DNA of 64,000 nucleotides from Streptomyces bikiniensis (GTDB lineage: Bacteria > Actinomycetota > Actinomycetes > Streptomycetales > Streptomycetaceae): contig JNWL01000005.1 in NCBI GenBank assembly GCA_000716465.1, positions 124,001-188,000 of the forward strand. The letters are read 5' to 3'. The notes under the pieces were generated by a model. That model searched no databases and was not told the origin of the DNA. It was given only the letters and a program-made list of their open reading frames with translations. This document shows positions 27,699 through 36,143 of this stretch, one piece after another. Position numbers and translations under genes: made by a program. The first letter of the stretch is position 1. The number at the start of each line of letters is the position of its first letter.

Positions 27699-28379
27699 TC
27701 AACCCAGCCGGGACAGGGCCTCCGTGGCGATGGACTCGAAGACGGCCTGGTCGGCGGCGAAGTCGGAGTCCGGAATCGGCCAGTGGATCACGATCTCGGT
27801 GAACCCGAGCTCGCGGTGGCGGCCGGCGAAGTCCACGAAGGCCTCCACGGACTCCAGCGGCCGGCTCCGGTCCGGGGTGAAGCCGGTGAGCAGGATCTTG
27901 TCCAGTTCGGCCACCTCCCGGCCGGTCTCGGCGCACGCCTTGCCGAGCCGCTCGATCTGGCCGCGCAGCGCCGCCACCGACTGCTCCGGGGTCCCCTCCT
28001 CGTACAGTTTCGGGTCGCCGGTCGTCACCCACGCCTGCCCGTGCCGCGCGGCCAGCCGCATCCCGCGCGGGCCGGTCGCGGCCACCGCGAACGGCAGCCG
28101 GGGGCGCTGGACGCAGCCCGGGATGTTCCGCGCCTCGTCCGCCGTGTAGAACGTGCCCCGCTCCGTCACCGCGTCCTCGGTCAGCAGCCGGTCGAGCAGC
28201 GCGACGAACTCCCCGAACCGGTCCGCCCGCTCCTTCGGCGTCCAGGCCTCCTGCCCGAGCGCGGTGGCGTCGAAGCCGTTGCCGCCCGCGCCGATGCCGA
28301 GGGTGATCCGCCCGTCGGAGACGTCGTCCAGGGTGATCAGGTCCTTGGCGAGCGTCACCGGGTGCCGGAAGTTCGGCGA
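27699..28379 (-). pseudogene. 3' fragment of the LLM-class F420-dependent oxidoreductase (integration target)
   Basis: The minus strand reads SPNFRHPVTLAKDLITLDDV to the normal C-terminus (about 226 residues), but the first 75 residues are missing: the sequence switches to element DNA at 28380. A TTG in the element's arm gives a formal start. Compared with the intact copy at 45494-46396 it differs at about 30 of 226 residues. The catalytic TIM barrel is therefore cut, and this piece marks the left junction of the mobile element. Confidence 0.9.
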
Positions 28380-28402
28380 GCCCAAGCCTTGCTCATACCA
28401 TC
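28360..28402. other. attL: left junction of the integrated element
   Basis: Target-gene sequence (GTGCCGGAAGTTCGGC on the plus strand) meets the element arm GCCCAAGCCTTGCTCATACC at a GA dinucleotide (28378-28379). The arm is an imperfect inverted copy of the sequence next to the right junction at 51220-51241. The integrase start codon lies seven bases beyond the arm. Confidence 0.75.
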
Positions 28403-28408
28403 GGTGCC

Positions 28409-29842
28409 ATGCCCCGCCCCAAGCACCGAGAGCCGACCATCACCCCAGGTGAACCGGCCGCCCTGTACTGCCGAATATCCCAGGCCGACGATGACGACCA
28501 GACCGGCGTCGACCGGCAGGAGCGCATCTGCCGGGAGATCGCCGAACGGCGCGGCCTGGCCATCGACCCCGCCCACGTCTTCGTCGACAACAGCCGCTCC
28601 GCCTGGCGGCGCAACCGCAAGCGCCCCGGCTGGGACCAGCTCCTCGAACGCGCCCGGCGTCGCGAGTTCCGGCACATCATCGCGTACCACCCCGACCGGC
28701 TCATGCGGCAGCCGCGCGACCTGGAGGAGCTGCTCCAGGTCTCCGACGAGCAGGAGATCGTGCTGCACGGCGAGGCGAACCGCCGGAACCTCTCCGACCC
28801 GGACGACCGCTTCATCCTCCGCATCGAGGTCGCCCACGCCTGCCGCTCCTCCGACGACACCTCCCGCCGCCTGAAGTCCGCGCTGGCGGAGCGGGCCGAG
28901 ACCGGGATGCCGCACTCGGGCAAGCGGCGGTTCGGGTACGAGCCCGATGGCATGACCATCAGGGAGGACGAGGCCGAGGTCGTCCGCGAGGTCTTCGACC
29001 GCTACCTCAAGGGCCAGAGTCCGGTTTCCATCGCCCTCGTCCTCCACAAGCGCGGCATCAAGACCGTGTACGGCAAGGAGTGGGCCCAGGGCACCGTCCG
29101 GGCCCTGCTCGACTCCCGCCACGTGGCCGGTATCCGCATGCATCAGGGCGAGGAGGTCGGTGCCGGGAAGTGGCCCGCCATCATCGACGCCGGCACCTGG
29201 GCCGAGGTCCGCGCCCGCCGCGAGTACCGGTCCGCGATCCACCAGACCAACCTGGAGCTGCGCCGCTTCTACCTGCTGCGTGGCCTGGTGATGTGCAAGC
29301 GCTGCGGCACCCTGATGTCCGGTACCAAGGTCGGGGCCGTGCCCTCGTACCTGTGCACGCGCAAGAGCCGCAATGACGAGAAGAAGTGCGTCCGCCGCAT
29401 CGCCGCCGTGAAGCTGGAGGAGTTCGTCACCGAGGCCGCGATCGACCTGCTCGGCCGCCTCACCGTCTCCGGCCAACTCGCCTCCGCCACACCGACGAAC
29501 GCCCTGACGGAGGCGGTGGAGGCTGACCAGCGGCAGCTCGCCGAGCTCAACCAGATGTGGACCGCCAAGGAGATCTCCACGGCGGAGTACCGGGCGATGC
29601 GCAAGGACATCACCGACCGGATCGCCAAGGCCCAGAAGCGGATGGTCGTGCGGCCGGTGAAGCTGCTCGACGGACTCACGGGGCCGGGGGCCAGAGCCGC
29701 CTGGGAGGCCGACGAGATGACGGACGAGCGGCGCAACGCCGTGCTCCGCTTCCTCTTCTCCGGCGTGGTCATCGACGCGTCGAGCAAGCCGAGCGGAGTC
29801 TTCGACTGGGACCGCATCGACATCGAACAGAACCAGCTCTGA
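28409..29842 (+). CDS. Large serine recombinase (integrase)
   Basis: 477 residues from ATG at 28409. The resolvase domain holds the catalytic Ser in ALYCRISQADD (S24) and the R-rich DRQERICREIAERRG and YHPDRLMRQPRDLEELL helices. A recombinase domain follows (RRFGYEPDGMTIREDEAEVV), then a zinc ribbon (CKRCG...YLCTRK...KKC, about 295-332) and a coiled-coil segment (about 360-410). Such integrases join attP to attB without host factors and need a directionality factor to excise. It lies at the left end of the element next to attL. Confidence 0.95.
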   Translation: MPRPKHREPTITPGEPAALYCRISQADDDDQTGVDRQERICREIAERRGLAIDPAHVFVDNSRSAWRRNRKRPGWDQLLERARRREFRHIIAYHPDRLMRQPRDLEELLQVSDEQEIVLHGEANRRNLSDPDDRFILRIEVAHACRSSDDTSRRLKSALAERAETGMPHSGKRRFGYEPDGMTIREDEAEVVREVFDRYLKGQSPVSIALVLHKRGIKTVYGKEWAQGTVRALLDSRHVAGIRMHQGEEVGAGKWPAIIDAGTWAEVRARREYRSAIHQTNLELRRFYLLRGLVMCKRCGTLMSGTKVGAVPSYLCTRKSRNDEKKCVRRIAAVKLEEFVTEAAIDLLGRLTVSGQLASATPTNALTEAVEADQRQLAELNQMWTAKEISTAEYRAMRKDITDRIAKAQKRMVVRPVKLLDGLTGPGARAAWEADEMTDERRNAVLRFLFSGVVIDASSKPSGVFDWDRIDIEQNQL

Positions 29843-29884
29843 CGTCGGGCACGGGCTCGGGCGAGGGCGCATTATCCACGGAAA

Positions 29885-29910
29885 CGCCGGTTCGCCCAAC
29901 CGGCGAATTT
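29885..29910 (+). terminator. Integrase terminator
   Basis: CGCCGGTT (29885-29892) and AACCGGCG (29898-29905) form a perfect 8-base stem with a CGCCC loop followed by AATTT, 43 bases after the integrase stop. Confidence 0.75.
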
Positions 29911-29975
29911 CCGGAAGCTAGAGGCGTCGCGTGCGGATGACCTGCCAGTCGTCCGTGAGCGCGGCACGCGCGGCC

Positions 29976-29995
29976 CCAGGTGTTGGAGCACCTGG
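29976..29995 (+). promoter_or_regulatory. Hairpin with TTGGAG loop (copy 1)
   Basis: CCAGGTG and CACCTGG form a perfect 7-base stem around TTGGAG, covering the GTG start of the small gene at 29980. Confidence 0.5.
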
Positions 29996-30267
29996 AAGCA
30001 GCGCGATGCAAGCGACCGCCCGACGACCTCATGCGGTGCGGGGACTGCCATCCCCGCACCGCCCGCAAGGAGCTGCCCGTGCGCCGGCTGCCCGAGGCGA
30101 GCACAGCACCGACCACCCCCACGACGACCCGAGCCGCACGACAGGAGGAAGCCCGGGCTCAGGCCCTACGACGCGTCTGCGCCGGATTCACCACGACGAT
30201 CAGCCCGCACAGCGCGGCACGGCTGGCCGACCTGATGACCGGATCGCGGTACGAGAAGGCTGCCTGA
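29980..30267 (+). CDS. Small hypothetical protein of the element
   Basis: 95 residues from GTG at 29980. Codon third positions are GC-rich as in real Streptomyces genes. One CGDC motif (about residue 21) and a C-terminal SAARLADLMTGSRYEKAA are visible; no domain is recognised. By position between the integrase and the replication ATPase it could be an excisionase or regulator, but the sequence shows no HTH. The GTG lies within a hairpin (29976-29995) that recurs upstream of the next gene. Confidence 0.45.
   Translation: MLEHLEAARCKRPPDDLMRCGDCHPRTARKELPVRRLPEASTAPTTPTTTRAARQEEARAQALRRVCAGFTTTISPHSAARLADLMTGSRYEKAA
30031..30060 (+). other. Perfect 11-base-stem hairpin inside the small gene
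   Basis: GCGGTGCGGGG (30031-30041) and CCCCGCACCGC (30050-30060) pair perfectly around an 8-base loop. It lies within the coding frame at the CGDC motif. Confidence 0.5.
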
Positions 30268-30283
30268 AGCCCCATACAGAGAA

Positions 30284-30313
30284 GCGGCCCCGGTGTTGGA
30301 GCACCAAGGCCGC
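30284..30313 (+). promoter_or_regulatory. Hairpin with TTGGAG loop (copy 2), upstream of the replication ATPase
   Basis: GCGGCC (30284-30289) pairs with GGCCGC (30308-30313); inside, GGTG pairs with CACC around TTGGAG, leaving a CC/AA internal loop. The inner 14 bases GGTGTTGGAGCACC are identical to copy 1. A second 12-base sequence, GACCTGCCAGTC, is also shared (29939-29950 and 30359-30370). Confidence 0.55.
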
Positions 30314-30397
30314 AGCGACTCCCAAGACGACCGCCCAAAACGATCTACACGGTGCCGGGACCTGCCAGTCCGTATCGGCCCGAGACAAGGAAGCTCA

Positions 30398-31939
30398 GTG
30401 CCCCAGGGTACGACCCCGCAGTGGCAAGCACCATCCGCTCACTCCCACGCTGGCCCGCAGGACGCGATCGGCGTCACGGCAGCCCCGCCTCACGACGCAG
30501 ACGCCGAGGCGGCCGTGCTCGGGGCCTGCATGTTCCAGAGCGCGGTCATCGACGAGGTCCGGCAGGTGTTGGAACCGGGCGACTTCTTCCGGCCCGCGCA
30601 CACCACGATCTGGCACGCCCTGCTGGAGCTGCGCAGGCAGGAAGCGCCGACCGACGCGATCGCCCTGTCCCACCAGCTGAAGTCCACGGGCGACCTCACG
30701 CGCGTCGGCGGCCCCCAGTACCTGCATTCCCTGGCGACCTCGGCGGCCGTGGGGTCGGGTGCCTCGTACTACGCGGACATCATCCGCAGCCATGCCGACC
30801 TGCGCGTCCTGCAGGCCACGGCGGTCCGCGTGCTCCAGGGCGCCACCACGCCGGGAGCCGACCCAGCCGAGGTGCGAAGCCTGCTGGCGGCGTCGCTGAG
30901 CGAGGCCGCCGACCGCGCCCGCCGCAGCTCGGGCGGGCGACTCCAGCGGTACGCCGTGGACGGCTGGTCCTTCGTCACCGACACCCCCGCCACCACCGAG
31001 CCCGTGTGGGGGACGCCGGGAAAAGCGGCATGGGCCTCGGGTGAAAGTCTGATGCTCGTCGGGCCCCCCGGCGTCGGGAAGTCGACGATCGCCCAGCAGG
31101 TCGTCCTCGCCCGCCTCGGCCTGCTCGCCCAGGTCCTGGACATGCCGGTGCGGGAGGGTGAGAAGGTCCTCTACATCGCCGCGGACCGGCCGAGCCAGCT
31201 CGCCCGCGCCTTCACCCGGGTTGTGCACCAGGCCGACCGGGACATCCTGCGCCAGCGCCTGGTCTTCTGGTCGGGACCGCTGCCTGCCTCGCTCAACACC
31301 GAGCCGCAGCTTCTCGCCGAGCTGGCCGCCGAGCACGGGGCGGACACGGTGGTGATCGACAGCCTCAAGGACGTGGTCGGCAAGCTCACCGACGACGAGG
31401 CCGGCCTCGCGTACAACAACGCCCGCCAGCAGCTCCTGCGCGACGGCGTCGAGCTTCTCGAACTGCACCACCAGCGCAAGCAGGGCCCCGACGCCTCGCG
31501 CACCCAGCGCCCTGTCCTCGACCAGGTCTACGGCTCGGCCTGGTTCACCGCAGGCGCGGGCAGCGTCCTGTTCCTCAGCGGCGCGGCCGGGGACCCGGTG
31601 GTCCACCTCCACCACCTCAAGACGATCGACGACGAGATCGGCCCGCTGCCGGTCATCCACGACCATCCCCGTGGCACCTCGCGCGTCGACACGAGCCTCG
31701 CCCCACTGACCCTCCTGCGGCAGGCGGGCGCGAACGGGCTCACCGCCCGCCAGCTCGCCACCCAGATCACCGGCGAGGACAAGCCCATCGCGGCGGACAT
31801 CGCCAGGGCAAGGCGTCGCCTGGAGAACCTCACCAAGAGCGGACATGCCACCCAGGAGACCGGTGCCGGCGGCGGCACCGGGGGCGGCCAGGCGACCCGC
31901 TGGAAGGCCGTCGCCCGCCACATCACCGCCGTGTCCTGA
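30398..31939 (+). CDS. DnaB-N/RecA-like replicative ATPase of the element
   Basis: 513 residues from GTG at 30398, chosen because AAGGAAG lies just upstream. The N-terminal DnaB-like helical domain is seen in DADAEAAVLGACMFQSAVID and HTTIWHALLELRR (about 30-125). The RecA/AAA_25 ATPase domain has Walker A GPPGVGKST (about 222-230) and a Walker B-like segment ADTVVIDSLKDV (about 320). A C-terminal winged-helix-like TARQLATQITGE follows. Proteins of this type act as helicase or initiator in actinobacterial plasmids and integrative elements. It suggests that the excised circle can replicate. Confidence 0.8.
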   Translation: MPQGTTPQWQAPSAHSHAGPQDAIGVTAAPPHDADAEAAVLGACMFQSAVIDEVRQVLEPGDFFRPAHTTIWHALLELRRQEAPTDAIALSHQLKSTGDLTRVGGPQYLHSLATSAAVGSGASYYADIIRSHADLRVLQATAVRVLQGATTPGADPAEVRSLLAASLSEAADRARRSSGGRLQRYAVDGWSFVTDTPATTEPVWGTPGKAAWASGESLMLVGPPGVGKSTIAQQVVLARLGLLAQVLDMPVREGEKVLYIAADRPSQLARAFTRVVHQADRDILRQRLVFWSGPLPASLNTEPQLLAELAAEHGADTVVIDSLKDVVGKLTDDEAGLAYNNARQQLLRDGVELLELHHQRKQGPDASRTQRPVLDQVYGSAWFTAGAGSVLFLSGAAGDPVVHLHHLKTIDDEIGPLPVIHDHPRGTSRVDTSLAPLTLLRQAGANGLTARQLATQITGEDKPIAADIARARRRLENLTKSGHATQETGAGGGTGGGQATRWKAVARHITAVS

Positions 31940-31948
31940 CCGGCGGCT

Positions 31949-32113
31949 CGTACGCGGTGCCGTACGCGCCCCGACCCGCCGAGGGCGCGTACGCACCGCC
32001 TCCGCCGCGTACGAATCTCAGGAAACCGCAGGTCAGCCGCCTACGCGCCATCGAACGGCGCATTCACACCCTTGGCGCGTACGCGCTGCCCCCTCCTTGG
32101 AGAGGGGACAGCG
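31949..32113. repeat. Clustered CGTACGC palindromic motifs and stem-loop
   Basis: CGTACGC occurs at 31949, 31961, 31988 and 32078, with CGTACGA at 32008. GGTGC-CGTACGCGCC and GGCGCGTACGCACC form an inverted pair (about 31957-31997). CGCTGCCCC (32084-32092) can pair with GGGGACAGCG (32104-32113), leaving a bulged A. The block lies between the replication ATPase and DUF2637 genes. It could be iterons of an origin, or operators. Confidence 0.5.
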
Positions 32114-32223
32114 TAAGCGCCCCCGCTCTCACAGCTCGTGGAGAACCGTCCTTGCTCATCACCGCACACCCGGCTGGCACCGCCCCAGAGCTTGTCGTCA
32201 CGGCGACAGGAGCACGGGCATGA
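31957..32223 (+). CDS. Possible small leader ORF overlapping the DUF2637 gene
   Basis: An 88-residue frame from GTG at 31957 ends in TGA that overlaps the next start (ATGA at 32220-32223), the usual sign of translational coupling. Against it, the first half is a Pro-rich product of palindromic CGTACGC repeats, and the start lacks a ribosome site. The true start may be an internal TTG. The DNA may equally be a control region. Confidence 0.3.
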   Translation: MPYAPRPAEGAYAPPPPRTNLRKPQVSRLRAIERRIHTLGAYALPPPWRGDSVSAPALTARGEPSLLITAHPAGTAPELVVTATGARA

Positions 32224-33464
32224 GGGCCCTACGCAGCCAAGGCCACACCCGCGATCGGAAGCGGCGCCTCTCGGCCGCCGTCGTCACAGCGGCCGTGGCG
32301 GCGCTCGTGTGCACCGCCTACAGCGCGGACACGAGCTGGCGGTTCGCCGCCCACCACCTCGACATGCGCAACACCGCCGAGCACACCGCGATGTTCGCCG
32401 CCGCCGAGCTCGCCCTGTTCTCCATGGCCCTGATGGCCCGCCAGAACCTGCACGGGCCGAGGCAGGCGGCTGGCCTGCCCGGAGTCCTGGTCTGGGTGAT
32501 CACCACCATGCAGACCATCCCCGCCTACGCCGAGTCCGGCCCGGTCGGCGGCACCGTGCGTGCCTTCACCGGCCCGGTGATGGCAGCAGTGCTGTGGCAC
32601 CTGGCGATGGGTATCGAGCTGCGCCAGCGGACCCCCGACGCCGCCTCCCGCGGGCTCGCCGCCGTCCTCACGCGGCAGGCGCGCGAGCGGCTGCTCGCCC
32701 GCCTGGGGATCGTCGAGCAGGACCAGGGCGCCGCCGAGATCATCCGCGACCGGGCTATGCACCGGGCTGTCGCTCTGGCCGCCCGCCTCGCCGAGATGAC
32801 GCCCGAGCAGCGCACCGGGCGGGCGGGCCGGCGCACCGTGCGCCGCCTGTCCAGGGCCCTCGCCCGCTCCGGCATCGACGCCGACCCGCGCCGCAACGAG
32901 CAACTGCTACGACAGCTCGCCACCCGCCGCCAAGCAGCCGCCCTGGCCACCATCGACCTGCCCGAGTGCTGGACCACTCCCGCCGGGCAGCCCGCCAGCC
33001 CGCGCGCAGCACAGCCCGACCACTCCCAGGCGGACGCCGACGATCGGGCGGACGGAGACGGACGGGCAGAAGAGTGCACCCGCCCGCACCCATCAGATCC
33101 GGGCGACGAGGAACCCCACCAGGGCAGCCGCCCGGAATCCGCCCGCCCGAAACCCACCGCCCGCTCCGGCCCGGAACGGGCAGCCCGCCAGCACGAGGCG
33201 ATTCCGCCACCCTCGGGCAGCGGCTCGCGTACCCCACTGGCCAAGCGCCCCACGTCGAAACCGAAGCGGCCGGGCGGCAAACCGCGCGCCACCGCCGACG
33301 TCCTTCGCGACTACGCCCGCAGGCTCCTTGACGAGCACGGCCGCCTGTCCCGCGACCTCCTGGAGCAGGCCGTACGCGGTGACGGATACACGGTCGCCAG
33401 CGACGACGCCGGTGCCATCGTCCGCGTGGTCAAGGCCGAGCTGAGTGCCTCCCACGACGGCTGA
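32220..33464 (+). CDS. DUF2637 membrane protein of the element
   Basis: 414 residues from ATG at 32220 behind ACAGGAGC. Four helices in the first 130 residues (AAVVTAAVAALVCTAYSADT, MFAAAELALFSMALMA, GVLVWVITTMQTIPAYAES, GPVMAAVLWHLAMGIELR) match DUF2637, a family found almost only in actinobacterial plasmids and integrative elements. The rest is a hydrophilic, Pro/Arg-rich cytoplasmic part with a C-terminal helical RATADVLRDYARRLLDEHG domain that may bind DNA. A role in transfer or spread between hyphae is plausible but unproven. Confidence 0.75.
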   Translation: MRALRSQGHTRDRKRRLSAAVVTAAVAALVCTAYSADTSWRFAAHHLDMRNTAEHTAMFAAAELALFSMALMARQNLHGPRQAAGLPGVLVWVITTMQTIPAYAESGPVGGTVRAFTGPVMAAVLWHLAMGIELRQRTPDAASRGLAAVLTRQARERLLARLGIVEQDQGAAEIIRDRAMHRAVALAARLAEMTPEQRTGRAGRRTVRRLSRALARSGIDADPRRNEQLLRQLATRRQAAALATIDLPECWTTPAGQPASPRAAQPDHSQADADDRADGDGRAEECTRPHPSDPGDEEPHQGSRPESARPKPTARSGPERAARQHEAIPPPSGSGSRTPLAKRPTSKPKRPGGKPRATADVLRDYARRLLDEHGRLSRDLLEQAVRGDGYTVASDDAGAIVRVVKAELSASHDG

Positions 33465-33508
33465 CGACCGCCTCGCCCATCTTCTCGCCCCTCCCGGAGA
33501 TCCCGATC

Positions 33509-34243
33509 GTGACGCATGACCCCCACCACGCCGATCACCGTTCCGGCGAACTGCCGTCGCTGGCGAAGTCCCCTACGCTCATGGACCGTTTGCGGCGCGC
33601 GTTCGGACGGGCTGCTCCTGGCGGAGCCAGTAGTACCCCGAGTCCGACTCAAGGCTGGTCTTCGGGGATCTCCGCCCCGGGGGTGGCGGAGACGGCCCGA
33701 CGCCAGGGGGCGCCGGACCGGGAGGTCGGGACCGAGGGCGGCCCCGACCCGGACGAGCTCCACGCCGTCCAGCAGCAGATCCTCCGCCCAGCACCCGCCA
33801 CCGAACCGACGGTCGGTGAGCGAGCGGTGCAGAGCGTGCAGCCGGCGATCCGCCGTTTCACCGGCACCAAACGGACCGTCCGTGTCGGACCGCTGCGGTT
33901 CACCGGCGACGAGCACAACGCGCTCCAGGAGGCCGCTGCCGAGCACGGCTACAAGGGAGAATCCGGCTTCGCTGCGGACATCGTCCTCGCCTTCATCACC
34001 GGCCGGTTCACCGCGAACCTGCCGCTGTCCGAGGACCGCCGTCGCACCCACATGTTCCGCGCCCAGGTGCTGCGCGAGCTCAACCGCATCGGCGTCAACG
34101 TCAACCAGATCGCCCGCGCCCTCAACAGCGACCTCACCCCGCCCGACATCCGCCACAGGCTCGACGAGCTCCACCGCCTGCTGGAGCTGATCGCCGAGGC
34201 CCTGCGCGAACCGACCGACTCCAGGAAGGACCTGGCCGCGTGA
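33509..34243 (+). CDS. MobC-like relaxosome protein
   Basis: 244 residues from GTG at 33509 with GGAG upstream. After a disordered N-terminal 115 residues, a ribbon-helix-helix-like region (RTVRVGPLRFTGDEHNALQE) is followed by the MobC family block FRAQVLRELNRIGVNVNQIA with RALN. MobC helps the relaxase open oriT. Its TGA overlaps the GTG of the relaxase gene (GTGA at 34240-34243). Confidence 0.75.
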   Translation: MTHDPHHADHRSGELPSLAKSPTLMDRLRRAFGRAAPGGASSTPSPTQGWSSGISAPGVAETARRQGAPDREVGTEGGPDPDELHAVQQQILRPAPATEPTVGERAVQSVQPAIRRFTGTKRTVRVGPLRFTGDEHNALQEAAAEHGYKGESGFAADIVLAFITGRFTANLPLSEDRRRTHMFRAQVLRELNRIGVNVNQIARALNSDLTPPDIRHRLDELHRLLELIAEALREPTDSRKDLAA

Positions 34244-35647
34244 TCGCCGCCATCAAACCGGCCGGGTCCAACACCCGTGGCCTGGATCGCCGTACGCCAC
34301 GCGGACGACCACATCCACATCCTCGCCACCACCGTCCGCGAAGACGGCCGCCGCCCCAGGCTCCACGACAGCGGCATCCGCGTCGGCGACGCCTGCCGCC
34401 AGATCGAAACCGACTACGGCCTGCGCCAACTGAAGAAGGGCGACCGCACCGCCGGACGCCGACCCACCCAGGCCGAGATACACAAGGCCCAGCGCCTCGG
34501 CTGGGAGCAGACCAGCCGCGACTGGCTCCAGGACCGCATCCGCGCCGCCATCCCCCACGCCAGCAACACCGAGGAACTCCTCGCCTACCTAGAAGCCATG
34601 GGCATCGCGGTCAAACCCCGCCGCGGACCGTCCGGCGACCTCCTCGGCTACGCCGCCGGCCGCCCCGGCGACCTCAACACGGACGGCGAACAGATCTTCC
34701 ACCCCGGCGGAAAGATCGCCCCCGACCTCACCCTCCCCAAGCTCAAGGCCCGCCTGGAGACCACCGCGCCGGAGGAACACCCCACCGCCCGCCGTGACCA
34801 GCCTGCCACCCCCTGGCATCAGGCCATCGACGCCCTCGACACCCTCCACCAGGGGATGGCCGACGACACCCATGCCCAGGCCCATATCACCGCGCTCGGT
34901 GACCTCATCGAAGCCACCGCCCAGAAAGCCCCCAACCACCTCCACCCCGAACTACGAGCAGCCTCACGGGCATTCGCCCGCGCTCAGCGCTCCCAGATCC
35001 GAGCCGAGAACCAGGCCGCCACCACCCTGCGCAAGGCCGTCCGGGACATCGCCCACACCGCCACCGGCCCCGACGGCAGCGCCCTGGCGACCCTGCTCGC
35101 TGCCCTCGTCTGGGCAACGATCGTCGCCGCCCGCTGGCACGAGGCGAAGAACCACGCCCACCAGGCCGAAGCCGCCCGCCAGATCCTCCACCACCTCCAG
35201 ACCGCCGCCGACCGAGCCCTCACGCCCGTCGTCGACAGCCTCGCCACCCACCGGCCGAACGATCAGGTCCGCCGGACCCTGGCCCACGACGTCCGGGCCG
35301 CCGTCCCCGACCACGCCGACCGCATCCTCACCGACCCCGCCTGGCCGGCCCTCGCTACCGTCCTCGCCGACGCCGAAGCCAGCGGCCACAAACTCCACCA
35401 GCTCCTCAAGGAAGCAGCCGCTAAGCGCGAACTCACCACCGCCCGCCAACCCGCCCGCGTCCTGATCACCCGCATCCAACACACCAGCCGCAACCCCGCA
35501 CCCAACCCCCGCGCCGAAGCCGCCCGCCGCCGCTCCACCATGGCGCCCGCGCCCAGCGGACACCAGGCCCGCAACCCTCAGCCCACCACGGCACCCGCGG
35601 CCCCCGCCGATCAATGGCACCGCCCCACCAGGATTCGGCGGTCTTGA
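34240..35647 (+). pseudogene. Relaxase gene broken by an internal deletion and frameshift
   Basis: The coupled GTG at 34240 starts MIAAIKPAGSNTRGL, the expected N-terminus of actinobacterial MobA/VirD2-type relaxases. At about 34280 the sequence jumps to WIAVRHADDHIHILATTVRE, the metal-binding His motif (H-x-D-x-HIH type) that normally lies roughly 100 or more residues later, and the frame changes. The part between, where the catalytic region begins, is gone. The downstream frame is open from GTG 34277 to 35647 (456 residues) with a long helical tail. I infer loss of self-mobilisation; a re-initiated short product cannot be excluded. Confidence 0.7.
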
Positions 35648-36143
35648 AGGTCACGGGGTGGGCGATGAGTGCCCAAGGATGACGATCGGCGCCTCGGCCT
35701 CCTCGCGGGCGCGTGCCGAGCTGGCACGCATGGCGGAGCCGGAGATCACGCGACCAATTCACCGCACTCGAACTGGCGATCAGGGGCTTGCTGCGCAAGC
35801 TGCGTACTGAGTGCGTAAGGGGTATCACCCCCGTCTGTCGTCGCCAGGGCGGCCTGAAGGGGTGACCTACCGGGACGCCAGAGGGCGTTCGGGGTACCCG
35901 CGTGATCAGCAGCGCGGGCATCAAGAGGTCGGCCTGGTGGAGGGCCGTGGAGCAGTTGTCGATAAACGGTCGCGTGCCTGCACCAAGTGGAGGAGTATGT
36001 ACCAGTCGGGCGAAAGCGGGCAATCGAGGATTGGCTAACCTGAACCCGACGCTCCCACACGCCAAGCATGACGAGGCTCTCAGGCGCAGCCGATGCGGTC
36101 CCGTTAGCACCGGCGTGCTTCTTCCACGCCCTCCGGAGTCCGA
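35648..36143. other. Gap between relaxase remnant and HEPN-like gene
   Basis: This stretch has no open frame with a credible start. Its composition is less GC-rich than the flanks. It is probably the remains of deleted transfer genes plus the promoter of 36144-37202. Confidence 0.4.

Noticed and set aside
34240..34797. 185-residue protein from the relaxase start
   Set aside because: After residue 15 it is an out-of-frame, Arg/Pro/His-rich reading of the relaxase DNA.
34240..35647. Programmed frameshift in the relaxase
   Set aside because: No slippery sequence is seen at the join, and a block of the domain is missing, so deletion explains it better.
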